Below are positions 1-9,685 of a stretch of DNA of 64,000 nucleotides, one piece after another. The stretch covers positions 1 through 64,000 of the forward strand of contig CAIULN010000093.1 in the NCBI GenBank assembly GCA_903900025.1, given 5' to 3'. The position numbers and the translations under genes are program-made. This DNA is from an uncultured Methanomicrobiales archaeon. GTDB lineage: Archaea > Halobacteriota > Methanomicrobia > Methanomicrobiales > Methanospirillaceae. The stretch's first letter is position 1. The number at the start of each line of letters is the position of its first letter. Below the pieces are notes generated by a model. That model made no database searches and had not been told where the DNA came from. It saw nothing but the letters and a program-made list of their open reading frames with translations.

Positions 1-1
1 C

Positions 2-574
2 CTTGGCCACGCCCGGCTCGATTCGGTCATCTACAGCCATACCGCAGAGACCGGGGATCATGTTGTTGCCGCGATCGATCTCAACGGCAGGGTCCACCCG
101 TCCTGCATGCTGAACTGGGACTCTGTCACGATGAAATCCGCCTCCGTTGTCAGGGCGCAAATCGCAGTGCTCGAACAGGTTGGCAGGGATCACCTCGTGA
201 CTGCCGGCAAAGATATCAGCAACCCCGGACTTATCGGCACGCTGGGCATGCTGCTGGAAGTGAGCGGCAAGGGCGCACAGATCGATCTCGGCCTTATCCC
301 GCGGCCCGACCTTGTGGCAAACAACATCACGTTTGACCTGTGGGTCAGGATGTACCCCGGCATGGGCTTTGTGCTGACGGCAAAGGAGAAGAACGTGCCG
401 GAGCTGGTCAAACGGTTCGCCTCCGTGGGTATGACGGCAAAAGCGATCGGCACCGTGGATGCAACAAAGACCCTGAGAATATCCTATGAGGGGGACGAGA
501 CAATGGTGTTTGACTTCATCAAAAACGGCATCATGCATCTCTTCTCAGAGGACCTCCCATGCCAGCTGCACTGA
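2..574 (+). CDS. Methanogenesis marker protein 2 (C-terminal part)
   Basis: The reading frame is open from the left edge, so only the C-terminal ~190 residues are visible. The sequence resembles methanogenesis marker protein 2, an AIR synthase (PurM)-related family found essentially in all methanogens, whose exact reaction is not established. Visible family-like stretches include the Gly-rich segment NPGLIGTLGMLLE and the C-terminal domain ending near DETMVFDFIK. It overlaps the next gene, the marker 4 protein, by 16 bases, so the two are probably translated together. The first in-frame ATG is at 107, but the upstream codons continue the same protein without a stop, so the true start lies outside the window. 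Confidence 0.8.
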   Translation, partial: LGHARLDSVIYSHTAETGDHVVAAIDLNGRVHPSCMLNWDSVTMKSASVVRAQIAVLEQVGRDHLVTAGKDISNPGLIGTLGMLLEVSGKGAQIDLGLIPRPDLVANNITFDLWVRMYPGMGFVLTAKEKNVPELVKRFASVGMTAKAIGTVDATKTLRISYEGDETMVFDFIKNGIMHLFSEDLPCQLH

Positions 575-1320
575 AACGCATTGGGATCGGGATCGGTGAT
601 GATGCAGAAAAGGTGATCGCGAGCGCCGCTGCTCTCGTCACCCGTGCACGCGTGACCTGTTACTGCCGTCCTGAAACGATCGGCATGTCACCGTCCGCTC
701 AGGTCACCTTTTCTGCCCACGCACAGCCCGAAGAGGCGCTGGTTGCCGACCTGATGTCCGGGGCGATCGATGCGGCAGTCCGGGGGACGCTGCCGGCAAA
801 TGCAACGTTACAGGCCTTAAAAAGGGAGTGCGGTGTCGATCACCTTGAACGCATTGCACTGCTCGAGACCGTAACGGGTAAAAAATTCCTGCTGGCGCCG
901 GTCGGTGTTGACGAAGGCTGGACGGTGCCTGAAAAGCTGGCACTGATCGAGAAAGGCAGGCATATTGCGAACCGGTTTGGCATCCCTGATGAAGTCGGCA
1001 TCCTGTCCGGCGGGCGGTTCGGGGATATCGGCAGGCACCCGCAGGTTGACGCCAGCATGGCGGACGCGGAACTCGTCGCACGGCTTGGTGGCGCCCGTCA
1101 CTTTGAGATCCTGATCGAAGATGCGGTCGAACGCTGCGGGATCATCATCGCTCCGGACGGCATTTCGGGCAATTTAATCTTCAGAACTCTCATATTTCTT
1201 GGAGGCGGGCACGGACACGGCGCGCCTGTGCTAAATATCGGTAAAATATTCGTGGATACTTCGCGCGCCTCACCGGATTACACCAATGCGCTAATGCTTG
1301 CCGCATCGTTGTTGGATTAA
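559..1320 (+). CDS. mtxX: Methanogenesis marker protein 4 (MtxX-like)
   Basis: A 253-residue protein matching the methanogenesis marker 4 / MtxX family, named for a link to methyltransferase genes. It is related to phosphotransacetylase-type folds, but its activity is not settled. Features are the N-terminal GIGIGDDAEK segment, the central SGGRFGDIGRH motif and the C-terminal Gly/His-rich FLGGGHGHGAP motif. The start ATG at 559 lies inside the end of the marker 2 gene, which supports co-expression. It is the last gene of this operon: an AT-rich gap and the histone promoter follow. Confidence 0.8.
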   Translation: MPAALKRIGIGIGDDAEKVIASAAALVTRARVTCYCRPETIGMSPSAQVTFSAHAQPEEALVADLMSGAIDAAVRGTLPANATLQALKRECGVDHLERIALLETVTGKKFLLAPVGVDEGWTVPEKLALIEKGRHIANRFGIPDEVGILSGGRFGDIGRHPQVDASMADAELVARLGGARHFEILIEDAVERCGIIIAPDGISGNLIFRTLIFLGGGHGHGAPVLNIGKIFVDTSRASPDYTNALMLAASLLD

Positions 1321-1473
1321 TTTAAAACTGATATAAATCATTATTTTTGTAAATTGTTCGATTTAATCGGGATTAAAAATATTCTGCGAAATTCTGCCGC
1401 TGGATTTTGATTAAATTCGCTGCATGCCTTCCAATATTCCATTGGAGGGTAAAATGAGGCTTTTTCCCAGAAA

Positions 1474-1509
1474 GTATTTATATATATCAATATACTTCTT
1501 GTTTGAGGT
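1474..1509 (+). promoter_or_regulatory. Histone gene promoter and ribosome binding site
   Basis: A strong TATA element (GTATTTATATATATC, 1474-1488) sits about 30 bases before the histone ATG, with GAGGT at 1505-1509 as a Shine-Dalgarno sequence. The whole gap 1321-1516 is very AT-rich compared with its surroundings. With initiation about 25 bases after the TATA, the leader would be very short. Confidence 0.65.
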
Positions 1510-1516
1510 ATGAAAC

Positions 1517-1723
1517 ATGGCAGATTTACCAATTGCCGCAGTTGTAAGGATTGCAAAGAAGAATGGTGCAGAGCGGGTCGGCAGTGATGCAGCAGAGGCG
1601 CTTGTTGCAAGGGCAGAAAAATACATCGCGCAGCTGACCAAGGAGTCCAACAAGCTCGCAGAGCACGCCGGCAGAAAGACGATCAAGAAAGAGGATGTTG
1701 ACCTGGCAGCCAAATCCCAGTAA
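1517..1723 (+). CDS. Archaeal histone (HMf/HTF family)
   Basis: A 68-residue single histone-fold protein. It begins MADLPIAAVVRIAKKNGAERV, continues with the long central helix containing DAAEALVARAEKYI, and ends in the family motif AGRKTIKKEDVDLA. Archaeal histones dimerise and wrap DNA into nucleosome-like stacks. The length is the usual 65-70 residues, with no tail. It is a monocistronic gene with its own strong TATA box, as expected for an abundant protein, and it converges with the his genes on the other strand. There is a run TTTTTCTCG directly after the stop. Confidence 0.93.
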   Translation: MADLPIAAVVRIAKKNGAERVGSDAAEALVARAEKYIAQLTKESNKLAEHAGRKTIKKEDVDLAAKSQ

Positions 1724-1752
1724 TCACCCCTTTTTCTCGTCCATCCGCTTCT

Positions 1753-2331
1753 TCAGAACGTTCCTTTCGTGCTCGGGATTCCTTTCTTTTTGTTGGCTGC
1801 AAGGGCTTTTGACAGCGCAATCCCGAACGCCTTGAAGACCGCCTCGCACTTGTGGTGGTCGTTCCGCCCGGTAAACGTGATGTGGGCGGTGATGCCGGCG
1901 CGTGTGCAGAGGGAGTGGAAGAAATGCTCGATGATCTCGGAATGGATCCCCCCCACCTTCGAGTCACCAAACGAACCGGAGAAGACAAGGTAGCCGCGCC
2001 CGCCGCAGTCAAGCGCCACGGTCGCCAGCGCCTCATCCATCGGGATGATCGCGTGGGCAAACCGCTCAATGCCCCTGCCGTCATCAATCGCCTGCCGGAT
2101 CGCGTCGCCGAGCACGATGCCGGTGTCCTCGACCGTGTGATGGCAGTCCACGTTAAGGTCGCCTTTCACCGTGCAGCCCAGGTCAAAGCCGCCGTGCTTT
2201 GCCATCGAATGGAGCATGTGGTCAAAGAAGGGGATGCCAGTCTTGACCGTTCCTTTCCCTGAACCATCAATATTCAATGCGAGCCTGATATCCGTCTCTT
2301 TTGTCGTACGTTCCAGCTGTACTTTCCTCAT
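1753..2331 (-). CDS. hisB: Imidazoleglycerol-phosphate dehydratase
   Basis: HisB catalyses the dehydration of imidazole glycerol phosphate in histidine biosynthesis. The protein is a monofunctional form of about 192 residues with both metal-binding repeats visible: the FFDHML and [10 protein letters not shown] motifs in the first half, and the [13 protein letters not shown] and [10 protein letters not shown] motifs in the second. I prefer the ATG at 2331, which overlaps the hisA stop (ATGA) and follows GGAGGTG at a good distance; a GTG six bases upstream is possible. It is the last gene of the mat-hisG-hisA-hisB run. Confidence 0.95.
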   Translation of the reverse strand: MRKVQLERTTKETDIRLALNIDGSGKGTVKTGIPFFDHMLHSMAKHGGFDLGCTVKGDLNVDCHHTVEDTGIVLGDAIRQAIDDGRGIERFAHAIIPMDEALATVALDCGGRGYLVFSGSFGDSKVGGIHSEIIEHFFHSLCTRAGITAHITFTGRNDHHKCEAVFKAFGIALSKALAANKKKGIPSTKGTF

Positions 2332-3038
2332 CTGCACACCTCCAGGGCCTCTGCAAGTGTTATCTTTCCGGAATAGAGCGCTGACCCGAGCACCGCCCCG
2401 CAGGCGCCCGTCTCCTTTAACCCGGATATGTCCTGCACACTGCTCACCCCGCCGGCCACAACGACCGGGCGTTGTGTGGCTTCAATAACCTTTCGCACCG
2501 GTTCGAACCGGACACCCTGCTGCAGCCCCTCCACGTCCACGTTGGTATAGAGGAACGAGCCTGCGCCGAGCGATTCGAACCTTTCCACCCATGCAATGAC
2601 ATCGCCGGCGGTCTTCTGCCAGCCTTCGACGGCGATCTGCCCGCCCTTTGCATCAACCCCCGCCATCACCCGTTTGCTCCCGAACTCGTCGGCGAGGGTC
2701 TGGATGATGTGGGGCTTTTGCGTCGCGACCGTCCCGAGAATAACGCGGGAGACGCCGGTCTCGAGCCAGCGGGCCGCGTCCTCCGTTGACCGGATACCTC
2801 CGCCCAGCTGGATCTCGATGCCGGTCATATGGATGAGATCTCGGATCAGGTCGGAGTTCTTCTTTGAGCTCCCGAACGCACCGTCGAGGTTAATGAGATG
2901 GAGGGCGTCTGCCCCCCCGGAGATCCAGTGCTCCGCCCATGAGAGCGGGTCGCCATAGACGGTCGCACTTTCACGCCTGCCCTGCACCAGCTGGACGCAT
3001 CGCCCGTCAAGGATATCCACCGCAGGGAAGATTCTCAT
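2328..3038 (-). CDS. hisA: ProFAR isomerase
   Basis: Phosphoribosylformimino-5-aminoimidazole carboxamide ribotide isomerase, a TIM barrel of 236 residues. The N-terminus carries the catalytic Asp in [17 protein letters not shown]; the phosphate loop [10 protein letters not shown], the second catalytic-Asp region MAGVDAKGG and the C-terminal phosphate site VVAGGVSS are all present. It overlaps hisB by four bases and follows hisG after five bases, so the three are one histidine operon transcribed leftward. Confidence 0.95.
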   Translation of the reverse strand: MRIFPAVDILDGRCVQLVQGRRESATVYGDPLSWAEHWISGGADALHLINLDGAFGSSKKNSDLIRDLIHMTGIEIQLGGGIRSTEDAARWLETGVSRVILGTVATQKPHIIQTLADEFGSKRVMAGVDAKGGQIAVEGWQKTAGDVIAWVERFESLGAGSFLYTNVDVEGLQQGVRFEPVRKVIEATQRPVVVAGGVSSVQDISGLKETGACGAVLGSALYSGKITLAEALEVCR

Positions 3039-3043
3039 AATGT

Positions 3044-3946
3044 TCAGCGGATCATCCGCTGGATCGACATGACAAGGATGTCTTTTGCACCGGCACGCCG
3101 CAGAGCGTTGATCAGCGTATAGACCCGCTCCTCATTGACCACCGCATGCACCGCGACAAGGTCCTCTTTTGAGGCGACATCCATGACCGTTGGCCCTGAG
3201 AGGCCGGGCAGCACTTTTGTTACCGCCTCAAGAGCCGTGCGCTTCACGTTCATCATCAGGTAGCACTGGCCGCGGGCCCGCACGACACTCTCGAGGGCAA
3301 GCAGGATCTCATCGATCTTCTCCTTCTTTGTCCGCAGCGATTCTCTGTTGGCAATCAGGTGCGTGCTGGTCTCGAGCACGTCAGCAAGGACCCGGAGCCG
3401 GTTGGTCTTTAACGTGGTCCCGGAACTGGAGAGATCGACGATAGCATCAGCAATGCCAAGGTATGGTGTTGCCTCGCAGGCCCCGCCGACAAGGACAACA
3501 TTGACAGAAACACCCTGCTTTTTAAAAAAATTCTGTGTTATGGCAGGGAACTCTGTGGCAACCTTTGCACCCGCAAGGTCGCGTACGGAATGAATTTCTG
3601 AATCCTCCCGCACAGCAAGGACAATCTTTGCCCTGCCGGACTGCAGGTCAAGGAGGTCTTTTACATCGGAACCCCGTTCGATGACCATGTCGCGACCGGT
3701 GATCCCGAGATCAGCCGCACCGGTTGCAACGTACTCCGGGATATCGGCCGGGCGTGCGAACAGGATCTCAACGTGGGGGTCGAGGGTTCTGGTGATGAGC
3801 CGCCGCTCGCCTCCTGTCTCGGGGAGGTGGAGCCCGCTCTTTTCCACAAGCTCCATGATCGGTGCGGCAATCCTCCCCTTATTGGGTATCGCGAGGCGGA
3901 CCACCGGGGAAGACGGTGGCGGACCCCCAGGGAGGGGTTTTTTCAC
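3044..3946 (-). CDS. hisG: ATP phosphoribosyltransferase, long form
   Basis: HisG joins ATP and PRPP in the first step of histidine synthesis. The core starts at [12 protein letters not shown], followed by the phosphate-binding and PRPP regions ([12 protein letters not shown]). The C-terminal ACT-like regulatory domain, ending in [20 protein letters not shown], marks the long form, which is feedback-controlled by histidine and needs no HisZ. The start is uncertain. The frame extends to 3991, inside mat. GTG at 3946 lies just after the mat stop, and GTG at 3904 would give the shortest product. The 15-25 residues before the core are Lys/Pro/Gly-rich and not conserved. Confidence 0.9.
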   Translation of the reverse strand: MKKPLPGGPPPSSPVVRLAIPNKGRIAAPIMELVEKSGLHLPETGGERRLITRTLDPHVEILFARPADIPEYVATGAADLGITGRDMVIERGSDVKDLLDLQSGRAKIVLAVREDSEIHSVRDLAGAKVATEFPAITQNFFKKQGVSVNVVLVGGACEATPYLGIADAIVDLSSSGTTLKTNRLRVLADVLETSTHLIANRESLRTKKEKIDEILLALESVVRARGQCYLMMNVKRTALEAVTKVLPGLSGPTVMDVASKEDLVAVHAVVNEERVYTLINALRRAGAKDILVMSIQRMIR

Positions 3947-3968
3947 GCCGCCTTTTTTTATTTTTGTA

Positions 3969-5171
3969 TCAGAAGGTCTTGAGCTCACCACAGATTACCT
4001 TCTCTGTAATATCGGTCACGTTCTCGAGCCAGGTATCGACAATCCCCTCGATCTCCCCCTTGATCTTCTGCATTTTGACCCCGGGTTGCGGCAGGACCTG
4101 GACGCTTGCGACAAGCGGGCGGTCTATGGGCTGGCCGATCTGGGAGAGGAGGCGGACATACATCTCGTCAATACCCTCGACCTGTGCGATGCAGTCATTT
4201 GCGATCTGGGTGGAGAGCAGGTTGTAGATCTTGCCGATATGGTTGATCGGGTTTTTCCCGCTCGTTGCCTCCATGCTCATGGGGCGGTTGGGGGTGATCA
4301 AGCCGTTACAGCGGTTGCCGCGCCCCACGGACCCGTCATCGCCCATCTCGGCAGAGGTCCCGGTCACGGTCAGGTAGACACTATTATTCTTGATATCATC
4401 CGCTGTATTGACGTGGACGACGACGTTGCGTTTTGTCTGTTTCTGTGCGACCTTCCCGATCTCCTTTGATAAGAGAGCCATATATTCTTTGTATTCGGAA
4501 ATATCAGCACAGTATTTGTCAACGATCGCGCAGGCAACGGTGAGGATGATGGTATTGCGGTCCCGCACCCCCATGATCTTGATGTCCTGCCCGATTGCGG
4601 GGTACTTGGGCCGCAGCTTGTCATCGATATAGTCACTGACATTTATTACGATATTTTCAACATCAGAGAAAGGTGCATGCCCGACTCCAAAGGACGTATC
4701 ATTTGCGCGGGGCACTCTTCCATCACAGGGTTTGAACACATCCTGGAGATCGGTTGAACCTGTGCCGAGCCGGCAGTCCATGATGACATCCCGTTCAAGG
4801 TTCAGGGTTGTAAAATGCGTGCGGAGGTAATCCCGTGTCGCTTCCACCGCAATGGCGTCGGCAGCGATCGCAACATTGTTGAATTTCTTTGTTGCACGGC
4901 CATCGATAAGGATGAAGATGGGGCGTATCACCTTGCCTCCCCCGAACTTTGGCACGGATTCACCGGCTACCACTTCGCCCTGGTCGGTATTGTGGTGCAG
5001 GACAGCCCCGAACTCTTGTAAGTATTCCCTGCACAGGGCCCTGCTGATCGATTCGGCGATACCATCAGCGATGCTGTCGGGATGACCGAGACATTTGCGT
5101 TCAACGAGTTCTATCTGCTGTTTTTCCAGTGGGATCTGGTCCAGTGCTTCGACTTTGATATTTCTCTTCAT
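3969..5171 (-). CDS. mat: Archaeal S-adenosylmethionine synthetase
   Basis: Methionine adenosyltransferase of the archaeal type, which is very distant from bacterial MetK. It makes S-adenosylmethionine from methionine and ATP. Characteristic blocks are [17 protein letters not shown] near the N-terminus, HHNTDQGEV, the [10 protein letters not shown] block and [11 protein letters not shown] followed by [14 protein letters not shown] start at ATG 5171 ([12 protein letters not shown]), preceded by GAGGAACGG. The frame reaches 5282, but those 37 residues are AT-rich and untypical. About 400 residues is the family norm. It is the first gene of the run leading into hisGAB, which may reflect shared nucleotide metabolism or simple linkage. 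Confidence 0.95.
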   Translation of the reverse strand: MKRNIKVEALDQIPLEKQQIELVERKCLGHPDSIADGIAESISRALCREYLQEFGAVLHHNTDQGEVVAGESVPKFGGGKVIRPIFILIDGRATKKFNNVAIAADAIAVEATRDYLRTHFTTLNLERDVIMDCRLGTGSTDLQDVFKPCDGRVPRANDTSFGVGHAPFSDVENIVINVSDYIDDKLRPKYPAIGQDIKIMGVRDRNTIILTVACAIVDKYCADISEYKEYMALLSKEIGKVAQKQTKRNVVVHVNTADDIKNNSVYLTVTGTSAEMGDDGSVGRGNRCNGLITPNRPMSMEATSGKNPINHIGKIYNLLSTQIANDCIAQVEGIDEMYVRLLSQIGQPIDRPLVASVQVLPQPGVKMQKIKGEIEGIVDTWLENVTDITEKVICGELKTF

Positions 5172-5300
5172 TCCGTTCCTCGGCCGATTAATCAGTCGTA
5201 CTAATAAAGGGGTCGGATATCTTATAACAATTTTCGTATGATACAAATTAATTATAGCGCATTTTACCGATAAAAGGGGCAAAAAAATAAAAGATTGCGG

Positions 5301-6647
5301 TTATCTTCGCAAAAATTTGTGCAGGATGGTCATCTCGCTCCCCTTGGGGGCTTTCCTGACCGCAGGCTTCTTTTCGTGATGCTCGGGTTTCTCCTCTGCC
5401 TGCATTCCTTCAGATTTTTGGGATTTTTTCTGGTGCTGGGGGGAGGGTTCATGTGTTGCCCTGACAGGGCCGAGTTTTGTGCCGCACCCCGGGCAGAAAT
5501 TTGCTGCCGCAGGTAATTTTTTTCCGCAATTCTGGCAGAATATTGGCGTCCCTGCCTCCTCCTCATCGGGAATTTCCTTTATTTCAGATGGTTCTTTCCG
5601 GACTGCAGACGGAGTCACTTCAGGTTCAGGGGGGAATTTTTTCTGCGGTTCGGGAGCGGGCCTTTTTTGCGGCTGGGCTGATGGCTGCCGTGCCGGCTGC
5701 ATTGCCATCTTTATGGCAGTCTTCATCGCCGACTGCACCTCAACCTTTTTTACCGGCTGGATCTCGGGCTGCGTTGTGGGAGGGATCTCACGGTAGGTGG
5801 GCGGCTGGGCTGACGCCCTGCGGGCTGGTTGCCCGGCGGGGCTTGTGTCCTGGCGTTTCGGGACAGGTTCCTGTGGTTCCTCCTGTTTTGAGCCCTGGTA
5901 CAGGGACAGGAGCCTTTTTACCGGGGGTTGTTTTTCATGGTCTTTTGTCGGTTTCTTTGCAGGGTGGAGTTCCTGCCGTAGCGGGACCGGTTTTGTCAGA
6001 CGTGCCGTCGCGGGTTCTTCTTTCTCAGTTCCCGGCTCAGGTTCTGACCCGGGCCCGGGTTCCGGCGCTTTCTGGACGGGAGGCTTTTTATGCTTTTTTG
6101 GCTGGGATTGCTCGTTCAACAGCGTGATCCATTCATCGATCTCATCGGACCTGTCCATCCCGTTCTGGGAAAAGACCAGCTTCATGGTCTTGACCTCATC
6201 GTCGGCGGCACGGATCGAGAGTACCAGCACCGGGTCGGATGTTTCGGAAAATTCAACAATGCTTCCGGTGATGGTGTTGAGGAATATGTCCTTTGCCGTG
6301 ACCTTCAACTTCTTTTCCTGTGTATCAATCAAAAATATCCGCCGGTCTGTCAGGTATGCATGGAACAGGAATTTTTTCACGGAGACATTGAGCGAGCCGA
6401 TCAGCACCTGTTCATTGGGCTGCAGCAGGGCCGAGAGACCGCCCTCCTCTTCCTCGTTATCTGGCTCGGGTTCCTCGTCCTTGGATCTTTTTGCAGGCGG
6501 TGCTTTCTGTGGCATGGTGCCTCCCGTATCCGCCCTGCCTCCCTTTTGCGACGCCGGCGTCCCCTTCTTCTGCGGTATTTTGCCACCGCAGTACCCGCAG
6601 ATCACCGTGGTATCCCTGACTTCAATCCCGCAATGAGGGCACTTCAT
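5301..6647 (-). CDS. Zinc-ribbon/PH-like protein with long disordered linker
   Basis: A 448-residue protein of unknown role. It starts with a zinc ribbon (CPHCG...CGYCG, residues 3-20). A Ser/Lys/Glu-rich spacer is followed by a compact domain at about 75-190 that looks like a bacterial PH-type domain (NEQVLIGSLNVSVKKF, YLTDRRIFLID). A Pro/Gln/Lys-rich low-complexity stretch of roughly 170 residues comes next. A second zinc ribbon near the C-terminus (CQNCGKKL...CPGCGTKL) precedes a basic tail. No signal peptide or membrane helix is visible, so it is probably cytoplasmic. It is transcribed alone; the function is not recognised. Confidence 0.75.
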   Translation of the reverse strand: MKCPHCGIEVRDTTVICGYCGGKIPQKKGTPASQKGGRADTGGTMPQKAPPAKRSKDEEPEPDNEEEEGGLSALLQPNEQVLIGSLNVSVKKFLFHAYLTDRRIFLIDTQEKKLKVTAKDIFLNTITGSIVEFSETSDPVLVLSIRAADDEVKTMKLVFSQNGMDRSDEIDEWITLLNEQSQPKKHKKPPVQKAPEPGPGSEPEPGTEKEEPATARLTKPVPLRQELHPAKKPTKDHEKQPPVKRLLSLYQGSKQEEPQEPVPKRQDTSPAGQPARRASAQPPTYREIPPTTQPEIQPVKKVEVQSAMKTAIKMAMQPARQPSAQPQKRPAPEPQKKFPPEPEVTPSAVRKEPSEIKEIPDEEEAGTPIFCQNCGKKLPAAANFCPGCGTKLGPVRATHEPSPQHQKKSQKSEGMQAEEKPEHHEKKPAVRKAPKGSEMTILHKFLRR

Positions 6648-6754
6648 CGATATACTCCATTTACTATGCGCAGAGTAGGTAACTATAATGTTCTCATCAG
6701 ATAAGAAAAATTCTCTGATCCACTATCACACATCCGGACTGGCAGCAGGTATTG

Positions 6755-8119
6755 TCAAAGGTGGAACAGACAAGTCATCTCCCTGACAAGCTGAGAAATC
6801 TTTTTTTTACCTGTCATCGTATGGAAATAGATACCGGCATCTTTGCGGTTCCTGCAGATCAGGGCATTAATCCGGCAGGAGGTGGCATCACCGTCCCGGT
6901 AGCAGGTTGCCGGCAGGATCGAACCCAGTGTTTCATTGATTGTATCTGCAAACCTGCCATGACACCCGCCTGCGGCACATATATGGTCCCCGACAACAAC
7001 GAGCCAGATGCCCTTCTGTTCTGAAAGTCCACGATCGGTGGTCCTGAACCTGCAGTACTCCCCGTCACCATGCACATTGAGGAACTCGCGGTAGAATCCA
7101 TCGTGGTTCTGTTTCAGTTCAAAAAGAAATGAACCTATCATGGAATCCAGATACGGTGCGTATCTCGTTTTTACAACAGGCCTGATATCGTTATAGGGAG
7201 GCAGGCTGATGATCTGCCTGACTGGTGCAGTCGCCTTTGCAAAGAGGTTGCGGACAATCCCGTGTCCGAAATGCAGGTGTACTCCCCTGAAATAATACGT
7301 CTGATTCTTCAGAGCAACTCCAAGCGTGCCGTCCTTCATCCGACTGAAGGGTGCGGGTCCTGGTTCGTCTGCTTTTTTTCCGGCAGCAAGTACCGTGCGT
7401 GAGTGCGGCATTTCCTGTCTGGATGCGCTACCGGATGCGATGGCTGCCCAATCGCCCGTGGTGCGGGTTTTGTTAAGGTGCCGTTTCCAGGACGGATCGC
7501 GGATCGTTGCGATCGAAACGAGGCGGAACTGGTCCCCGGACGGTACGAATTTTGCCCCGCAGTGGGTGCAGGCAAGAAAATCGGTCTCCGGAATCCCGAA
7601 TAGCCGCTGGCCTGTTACCGGATTAAGCGTGCCGGTCTGGCAGACCGGGCAGAGGTTTGTCCACACAGAAGGATCACAAAGGCTGGTTGAATGGATTCCC
7701 TGCAGCCCGTATGATCGTTCTGTTTCCGATGCGATGTGCCATGTCCAAACTGAAAGTAACCGTATCCCCCGGAACGTACGATGTGACCGGCGATCAGATA
7801 CGACTACCGGTTCCACAATACCCGCATCCTTCAGCACAAGAGAGAGGGTGTCTGCTGTACCCGGTTCTGGAAAGCCCCGTCCGGTTAAGAGCCGGTCGAG
7901 CCCGTCAACCTGCACACGTCCATCTGCACCGGTTCTCTGGTTGATAGCAAGCGTCCGGGTTGCTTCTGCATTGAGCGACTCTATCCCCGCTGCAATGAGA
8001 TCGCCAGTGACCCTGACCCTGTTCCGGATGAACGGTACCGAAGCGACACGCCGGCTCACGGTATCGCACGCGAGCGTGCGCAGGCTTGTTGGAATCGGCA
8101 GATAGTGCGGGGTGGGCAT
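6755..8119 (-). CDS. Uncharacterised protein with internal zinc ribbon
   Basis: A 454-residue protein that I do not recognise. The clearest element is a treble-cleft or zinc-ribbon-like CPVCQ...CTHCG pair near residues 155-190. The C-terminal third contains further Cys/His (DHICAAGGCHGRFAD and CYRDGDATSCRINALICR) and could hold a second metal site. There are no transmembrane segments. It is a single gene facing the divergent SOUL-family gene at 8240, with a 120-base gap between them. The codon use looks native, and the long open frame supports a real gene. It could be a lineage-specific nucleic acid-binding protein, but that is only a guess. Confidence 0.6.
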   Translation of the reverse strand: MPTPHYLPIPTSLRTLACDTVSRRVASVPFIRNRVRVTGDLIAAGIESLNAEATRTLAINQRTGADGRVQVDGLDRLLTGRGFPEPGTADTLSLVLKDAGIVEPVVVSDRRSHRTFRGIRLLSVWTWHIASETERSYGLQGIHSTSLCDPSVWTNLCPVCQTGTLNPVTGQRLFGIPETDFLACTHCGAKFVPSGDQFRLVSIATIRDPSWKRHLNKTRTTGDWAAIASGSASRQEMPHSRTVLAAGKKADEPGPAPFSRMKDGTLGVALKNQTYYFRGVHLHFGHGIVRNLFAKATAPVRQIISLPPYNDIRPVVKTRYAPYLDSMIGSFLFELKQNHDGFYREFLNVHGDGEYCRFRTTDRGLSEQKGIWLVVVGDHICAAGGCHGRFADTINETLGSILPATCYRDGDATSCRINALICRNRKDAGIYFHTMTGKKKISQLVREMTCLFHL

Positions 8120-8239
8120 GGATGAATGTCCTGTTCCCTATTTTTGAACGCCGGATGGTATAAACAGTCATGGTAGTGGCACCCTGCCAAAAGAAGCGCT
8201 CGGGCACTCGGATTTTTCCGATCAGGGATCCTACCGGAG

Positions 8240-8770
8240 ATGACAGAGCATATGACTGAAACCATTACCTACGACATAACCGGACAGGTCGGCGAGATCG
8301 AGTTCAGGAAATACTCCCGGATGGTACTTGCCTCCGTGAAGGATACGGGAGATGACAGCGGGTTTAACCTTCTCTTTGCATATATCTCCGGCACCAATCG
8401 CACGAGGATAAAAATCCCCATGACTGCTCCGGTGATAACATCAGAACAGGTCCCGATGACCACCCCGGTTATATCCGATGAACTCTCAATGTCGTTTGTT
8501 CTGCCCATGGGAAAAGAGAAGGATGAGATGCCGGATCCGCTCGACAGCCGTGTGCAGATCACCGCAATTCCTCCACGGGAGATCGCAGTCATCCGGTTCC
8601 GGGGATATGCCGGACAAAAAGACATTAAAGATGTGAAGTCCCGATTGCTTGATGGACTGAAAAAAAGCCGGGATCACAACCCGGGGCCAGCCTTTTCTGA
8701 TGCGGTACAATGCACCCTGGACTCCAGGGTTCCTGCGATGAACAAGGTAGGGATCGGGATAACAAGGTAA
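8240..8770 (+). CDS. SOUL-family heme-binding-like protein
   Basis: A 176-residue member of the SOUL/HBP family. It shows the hallmark segments: YDITGQVGEIEFRKY near the N-terminus, NRTRIKIPMTAPVIT in the middle, the MSFVLPMG strand, and a C-terminal IAVIRFRGYAG strand. Eukaryotic members bind heme; in archaea the ligand is not established. No signal peptide is visible. ATG 8240 directly follows GGAG and is rather close, so ATG 8252 is an alternative. It is a single gene between a divergent orphan and the convergent sucD. Confidence 0.85.
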   Translation: MTEHMTETITYDITGQVGEIEFRKYSRMVLASVKDTGDDSGFNLLFAYISGTNRTRIKIPMTAPVITSEQVPMTTPVISDELSMSFVLPMGKEKDEMPDPLDSRVQITAIPPREIAVIRFRGYAGQKDIKDVKSRLLDGLKKSRDHNPGPAFSDAVQCTLDSRVPAMNKVGIGITR

Positions 8771-8809
8771 GTACCGCGGTCCCGCACCATAAAAGAGACG
8801 GGATTTTTA

Positions 8810-9685
8810 TCAGCAGCTCCTGAACAGGCCTTTGACCATCTCAGGGATCTCGGATGGCCGGGATGCCACCGGGACGCCAAGTTTCATTAAACGGGCTATC
8901 TTCGAGCGTGCATCGCCCTCGCCACCCTCAGCGATCGCGCCGGCGTGCCCCATCCGTTTGTCCGGCGGTGCTGACGTGCCAGCGATGTACGCGACAATCG
9001 GGAGGTCGCTCGATTTCGCCCCTTCCTCTTCGAGGTTGCCGCCAACTTCACCGATCAGCACGACGACTTTTGTCTGCGAGTCGTTTTTAAACCGCTCAAG
9101 CACATCGGTGAAGGTCTGACCTATCACGGGGTCGCCGCCGATACCAACCACGGTGCTCTGCCCGATGCCGGCCCGGGTAAGTTCGTCGACCACTTCGTAG
9201 GTGAGCGTACCGCTGCGTGAGATGACACCCACGTTCCCCCTCAGGAAAAGCTGCGCCGGCATGATCCCCATCTTTACCTCACCGGGCGAGAGCAGCCCCG
9301 GGCAGTTCGGGCCAATCACGCTGCAACCCTCATTCCTGGCATACGCGATCGCCTTCATTGTGTCGTGCACCGGGATATGTTCGGTTATTGCGACCACCAG
9401 CTCGATGCCGGCATCTGCCGCTTCCATGATGGCATCTCCTGCGGCGGCACCCGGGACAAAGATCACGCTTGCCGTTGCATCGTGCACCCGGACCGCTTCC
9501 TTCACAGTATTGTAGACCGGGACACCATGCACCTGCTGCCCACCTTTGCCCGGCGTGGCACCGGCAACGACTCCCCTGCCGCCAATCTGCTGCGCATACG
9601 CATTCATCAGCCCTGAATGAAACTCGCCCTGTTTGCCGGTGATATTCTGCACAATTAATTTTGTGTACTTATCGCCGTAGATCAT
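8810..9685 (-). CDS. sucD: Succinyl-CoA synthetase alpha subunit
   Basis: The alpha subunit (291 residues) carries the phosphorylated His (GHAGAIAEGGEG, near residue 240) and the CoA-binding Rossmann domain with the ITGKQGEFH motif at the N-terminus. It also has the IGPNCPGLLSPGE and ISRSGTLTYE motifs. With SucC it interconverts succinate and succinyl-CoA at the expense of ATP; in methanogens running the reductive incomplete TCA branch it makes succinyl-CoA. It overlaps sucC by four bases and is the last gene of the fum-kor-suc operon. Confidence 0.95.
   Translation of the reverse strand: MIYGDKYTKLIVQNITGKQGEFHSGLMNAYAQQIGGRGVVAGATPGKGGQQVHGVPVYNTVKEAVRVHDATASVIFVPGAAAGDAIMEAADAGIELVVAITEHIPVHDTMKAIAYARNEGCSVIGPNCPGLLSPGEVKMGIMPAQLFLRGNVGVISRSGTLTYEVVDELTRAGIGQSTVVGIGGDPVIGQTFTDVLERFKNDSQTKVVVLIGEVGGNLEEEGAKSSDLPIVAYIAGTSAPPDKRMGHAGAIAEGGEGDARSKIARLMKLGVPVASRPSEIPEMVKGLFRSC

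Noticed and set aside
5477-6127. 216-residue Val/Pro/Leu-rich open frame on the plus strand
   Set aside because: It mirrors the low-complexity Pro/Lys/Gln linker of the zinc-ribbon protein on the minus strand, which has clear CxxC ends; the antisense frame is a by-product.
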